61,104 bases of DNA, taken from positions 1 to 61,104 of IMG/VR virus record IMGVR_UViG_3300030118_005363; one strand, written 5' to 3'. The notes below the pieces were generated by a model. That model saw nothing but the letters and a program-made list of their open reading frames with translations. It ran no database searches and was not told the DNA's origin. Positions 59,079-61,104 of the stretch are shown one piece after another. Both the position numbers and the translations under genes were made by a program. Numbering within the stretch: the stretch's first letter is position 1; the number at the start of each line of letters is the position of its first letter. This stretch comes from a virus.

Positions 59079-59089
59079 CATATAAACCC
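59079..59089 (-). promoter_or_regulatory. TATA promoter, GGGTTTATA type
   Basis: Minus strand GGGTTTATATG, 41-51 nt before ATG 59038, just past the clamp-loader stop. Confidence 0.7.
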
Positions 59090-59094
59090 AGTGG

Positions 59095-59982
59095 TTAGAG
59101 CGTTAGCATTCGGGTGAAATCCCATCTAACGATGTTCTCATCAACGCCATTTACTAAATCACGCTCACTAACTATGGCCGCCTCGACCACTTTAGCAACC
59201 GCATTTGGGTTTGTTGGATTATTTACTGCGTAGTCAAATACTGTGCGCACTACGCTACGCATATTCGTATTACCGAGCATTTTTACTGCTTGTTCCAAAG
59301 ACTTCTCGGTTGAAGCAAGGCGCAAAAATCTGCGTGCATCGAAATCTCCACCAATAGATTCTAAGTAACGCCATGCGTTATCATTATCCATCCCGCATAC
59401 TGCTTGTAATGCGCCTATCGCATTGCGCAAATCGCCAGTGTGAATATTGCAAATGAAATCAATCTCTTTTTCAACGGCATACCCTTCATGGCATGCAATC
59501 GAATGTAGGTAGTCTTTCATGTCTTGTTTTGCATGGGGTGCAAATGTGCGCACTTGGCAACGGGATTGTAGCCACTGCGACACTTTGCTCAAATCATTAC
59601 AAGTTAAGATAAAATATGCGTCTGATGTTTCGATGACACCTTTTAGTGCGCTTTGCGCCGCAGGGGTCAATTGGTCTGCCTCATCAAGAAGAATAATTGT
59701 TTGCTTGTAGCCGTTCTGCGCAAGAGGAATCAAATCATCTTCGACAAACTCAATACCTCTCGTTCTTTTAGATGAAGCATTGAAGGTGTGCAAAGTGTAG
59801 CCCAAACTATGCGCAAGAATAGTCGCCAGTGTAGTTTTACCTGTGCCTGCGCCGATTGAATAAAATAGAAAGTGTTGCATAGGCGCATCTCCTTCAATTA
59901 TTCTGCATATTTCTTGCACAATGGTTCTTTGACCGACAAAATTATCTATGGTCTTTGGTCTATACTTTTCCCACCAAATCAT
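59095..59982 (-). CDS. Clamp-loader small subunit, RFC-S-like (295 aa)
   Basis: Loads the sliding clamp. N-terminus WWEKYRPKTIDNFVGQ is the RFC box; Walker A is SIGAGTGKTTLA (about residues 42-53), Walker B ILLDEADQL (near 97), sensor 1 YFILTCNDLS and the SRC motif LQSRCQV (near 140) are intact. The C-terminal helical collar is present and shorter than in cellular homologues. No second AAA+ RFC gene was found, so the loader may be a homopentamer or use a host or unrecognised partner. Confidence 0.92.
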   Translation of the reverse strand: MIWWEKYRPKTIDNFVGQRTIVQEICRIIEGDAPMQHFLFYSIGAGTGKTTLATILAHSLGYTLHTFNASSKRTRGIEFVEDDLIPLAQNGYKQTIILLDEADQLTPAAQSALKGVIETSDAYFILTCNDLSKVSQWLQSRCQVRTFAPHAKQDMKDYLHSIACHEGYAVEKEIDFICNIHTGDLRNAIGALQAVCGMDNDNAWRYLESIGGDFDARRFLRLASTEKSLEQAVKMLGNTNMRSVVRTVFDYAVNNPTNPNAVAKVVEAAIVSERDLVNGVDENIVRWDFTRMLTL

Positions 59983-60146
59983 CTCATCATCTCCAATTCA
60001 TCTCTATAATAATCTGCCATTTCGATTAGAAATAATTCATTTGCGCAGTCCTTGCATAACTGCTTTGGTTCTGATGCAAACGCATCTGCGCACATCATGC
60101 AAAGCAATCCTTTCTTTTTCAAGATGTATTTGACAATGCGCATCAT
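59979..60146 (-). CDS. Zinc-ribbon microprotein (55 aa)
   Basis: Found by direct translation: MMRIVKYILKKKGLLCMMCA then LCKDCANELFLIEMADYYRD. Two C-x2-C pairs 12 residues apart form a small treble-clef-like ribbon. Overlaps the clamp-loader start (ATGA) and the upstream stop (TGATG). Confidence 0.75.
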   Translation of the reverse strand: MMRIVKYILKKKGLLCMMCADAFASEPKQLCKDCANELFLIEMADYYRDELEMMR

Positions 60147-60451
60147 CAGCAACCCACCATGTCATCATTCTTCTCCTGTGCTTCGTAGTAAGATTCTAAT
60201 TGCGCATCCTTGTATGATTGATACGCCGCATCTTCCGCATCAGCCCTTGCTTCTTCTTCGTCATACCACTCATATTTGTCGTAGGCTAATTCTCTCACCC
60301 AGTCCAATAAAATTTCTGAACCCTTTTGCGTATCATCATGCAACAATTCGCATAGCAAATCAAGTAATTCTTCTGTATCAACATGGAATTTTATCATATC
60401 CCAAGCACTATCGAAACTGCATTCAGCCGCTATCTCATCTGCGTAGGTCAT
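60146..60451 (-). CDS. Acidic helical protein (101 aa)
   Basis: Very acidic (EELLDLLCELLHDDTQKG, EWYDEEEARADAEDAAYQSY), fully helical and without metal motifs. Its charge is typical of DNA-mimic proteins, which makes an inhibitory role possible; nothing else supports it. Confidence 0.55.
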   Translation of the reverse strand: MTYADEIAAECSFDSAWDMIKFHVDTEELLDLLCELLHDDTQKGSEILLDWVRELAYDKYEWYDEEEARADAEDAAYQSYKDAQLESYYEAQEKNDDMVGC

Positions 60452-60455
60452 TCTT

Positions 60456-60575
60456 TTACTCTCCTATAAACTCACCATAGTAAGGCATTTGCGCAATTTT
60501 TTCATACGCTTCTTTTGGACTTAGATGTGGAAAATGCAATTTCCAAATCTGATTTAGAGTCATTCTTTTTCTCAT
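60456..60575 (-). CDS. Microprotein (39 aa)
   Basis: Found by direct translation: MRKRMTLNQIWKLHFPHLSP through AQMPYYGEFIGE. The ATG overlaps the kinase stop (ATGA). It has a basic start and a helical core; function unknown. Confidence 0.55.
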   Translation of the reverse strand: MRKRMTLNQIWKLHFPHLSPKEAYEKIAQMPYYGEFIGE

Positions 60576-61104
60576 TCTTCTTCGCCCCCTACCATTTCCT
60601 CAACAAACGGCCAAATCGCTTTTATCATTCCTAAAGGCGACATGCCGCTTGTATCAAGAGTTAAAACTCGGTATGGTTTGCGCATTTCTTCTTGCGACGG
60701 TCTGCTCATTGCATTTTCCGAGTAATGCTCAAGTCTATCCGGCTTTGCGCCTCTATCATACAGAACATTTGTGTTAGCCCTTAGTCGGATAAGAATACCT
60801 CCGTTACGCAAAATGTAATCTGCTTCGTTTGAATGGCGCACATCATCAATTATAGTAAAATCACAACCCCTGCGCTTGACTGCTTTAGAAAGAGCATCCA
60901 CCCAATAATCCATGTGTATTATGTCACGCTTTGCTTGCCCCCACGCCTGCAACAAGGGTCTTATGGACTCTTTATGTTCTTCTTCATGCACCGATAACAA
61001 GTAACGGGCTGACGCAGAATCAACATTAGACCATATCATTTCAGATATTTCTTGGCGCAGTGCTTCTGCAAAAGAGTTAATACAAATCTGAACACCAACA
61101 CCGC
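60572..61104 (-). CDS. Deoxynucleoside monophosphate kinase-like P-loop protein, main part (truncated at the window end)
   Basis: Most of the kinase gene whose start lies at the left end (1-227). Within this part FTIIDDVRHSNEADYILRNG is the conserved strand-loop with a DD-x-R motif as in phage T4-like dNMP kinases, RLRANTNVLYDRGA resembles the lid region, and PYRVLTLDTSG the C-terminal strand. The stop at 60574-60572 overlaps the next ATG. Together with the left end it gives about 206 residues. It would balance dNTP supply during replication. Confidence 0.75.
   Translation of the reverse strand, partial: GVGVQICINSFAEALRQEISEMIWSNVDSASARYLLSVHEEEHKESIRPLLQAWGQAKRDIIHMDYWVDALSKAVKRRGCDFTIIDDVRHSNEADYILRNGGILIRLRANTNVLYDRGAKPDRLEHYSENAMSRPSQEEMRKPYRVLTLDTSGMSPLGMIKAIWPFVEEMVGGEEE
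60966..61104. repeat. Terminal direct repeat, right copy
   Basis: Identical to 1-139 except A at 61043 where the left copy has G at 78. Length exceeds a typical assembly k-mer, and the kinase frame runs through it unbroken. Confidence 0.97.

Noticed and set aside
60462-60475. GAGTTTATAGG as promoter of the acidic gene at 60451
   Set aside because: It encodes the last residues of the 39-residue gene and leaves only about 15 nt to the ATG, too short for a TATA-driven start.
1-61104. tRNA genes, integrase or attachment sites
   Set aside because: No cloverleaf-like sequence, tyrosine or serine recombinase motif was seen; the genome appears to be that of a lytic virus.

Overview
The window is a nearly complete genome of a tailed double-stranded DNA virus that almost certainly infects an archaeon. 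The first 139 bases recur at the end (60966-61104) with one mismatch, and a nucleotide-kinase gene runs across the join, so the assembly is circular or terminally redundant (about 60,965 unique bp). The virion genes (large terminase, portal, protease/scaffold, HK97-type capsid protein, tail tube, tail chaperones, tape measure) are those of the class Caudoviricetes. No sheath gene was recognised, so a siphovirus-like particle is likely. The replication genes are archaeal in type: family B DNA polymerase, sliding clamp, clamp-loader small subunit, fused primase, MCM-like ATPase, XPF-type and Cas4/RecB-type nucleases, RecA-fold ATPase. Promoters with an archaeal TATA box (core GGGTTTATA) recur. 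This gene set matches what is known of magroviruses (viruses assigned to marine group II Euryarchaeota); that assignment is inference from gene content.

Layout. (1) 1-14.8 kb, minus strand: long chains of small, tightly overlapping early genes, many with zinc-binding cysteine pairs, plus the MCM-like ATPase, an HNH nuclease and a DUF3846-like protein. (2) 14.8-20 kb: a non-coding stretch, a VWA-like/MoxR-like gene pair, then a 1.7 kb gene-free region carrying about twenty degenerate copies of a 20-22 bp repeat (GGCTCGCAGTCTATCGTTTA and variants). This is the most unusual part of the window and the best candidate for an origin or other cis-acting region. (3) 20.0-22.9 kb, minus: large terminase, a small gene, a metallophosphoesterase. 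(4) 23.3-48.2 kb, plus: the virion operon from portal to a 2,454-residue tail protein, including a -1 frameshift site in the tail chaperone gene. (5) 48.2-61.1 kb, minus: nuclease, primase, methyltransferase, Cas4-like nuclease, polymerase, clamp, RecA-like ATPase, putative ssDNA-binding protein, clamp loader and the junction-spanning kinase.

The minus-strand genes appear to form several polycistronic units headed by GGGTTTATA promoters, with translational coupling by ATGA, TGATG or TAATG overlaps. Start codons were moved from the longest possible position wherever overlap, ribosome-binding site or promoter spacing decided it. Eight genes under 60 codons were found by direct translation. The pentamer TGCGC/GCGCA is strikingly over-represented in most of the genome. 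No tRNA, rRNA, integrase, transposase or CRISPR array was seen.
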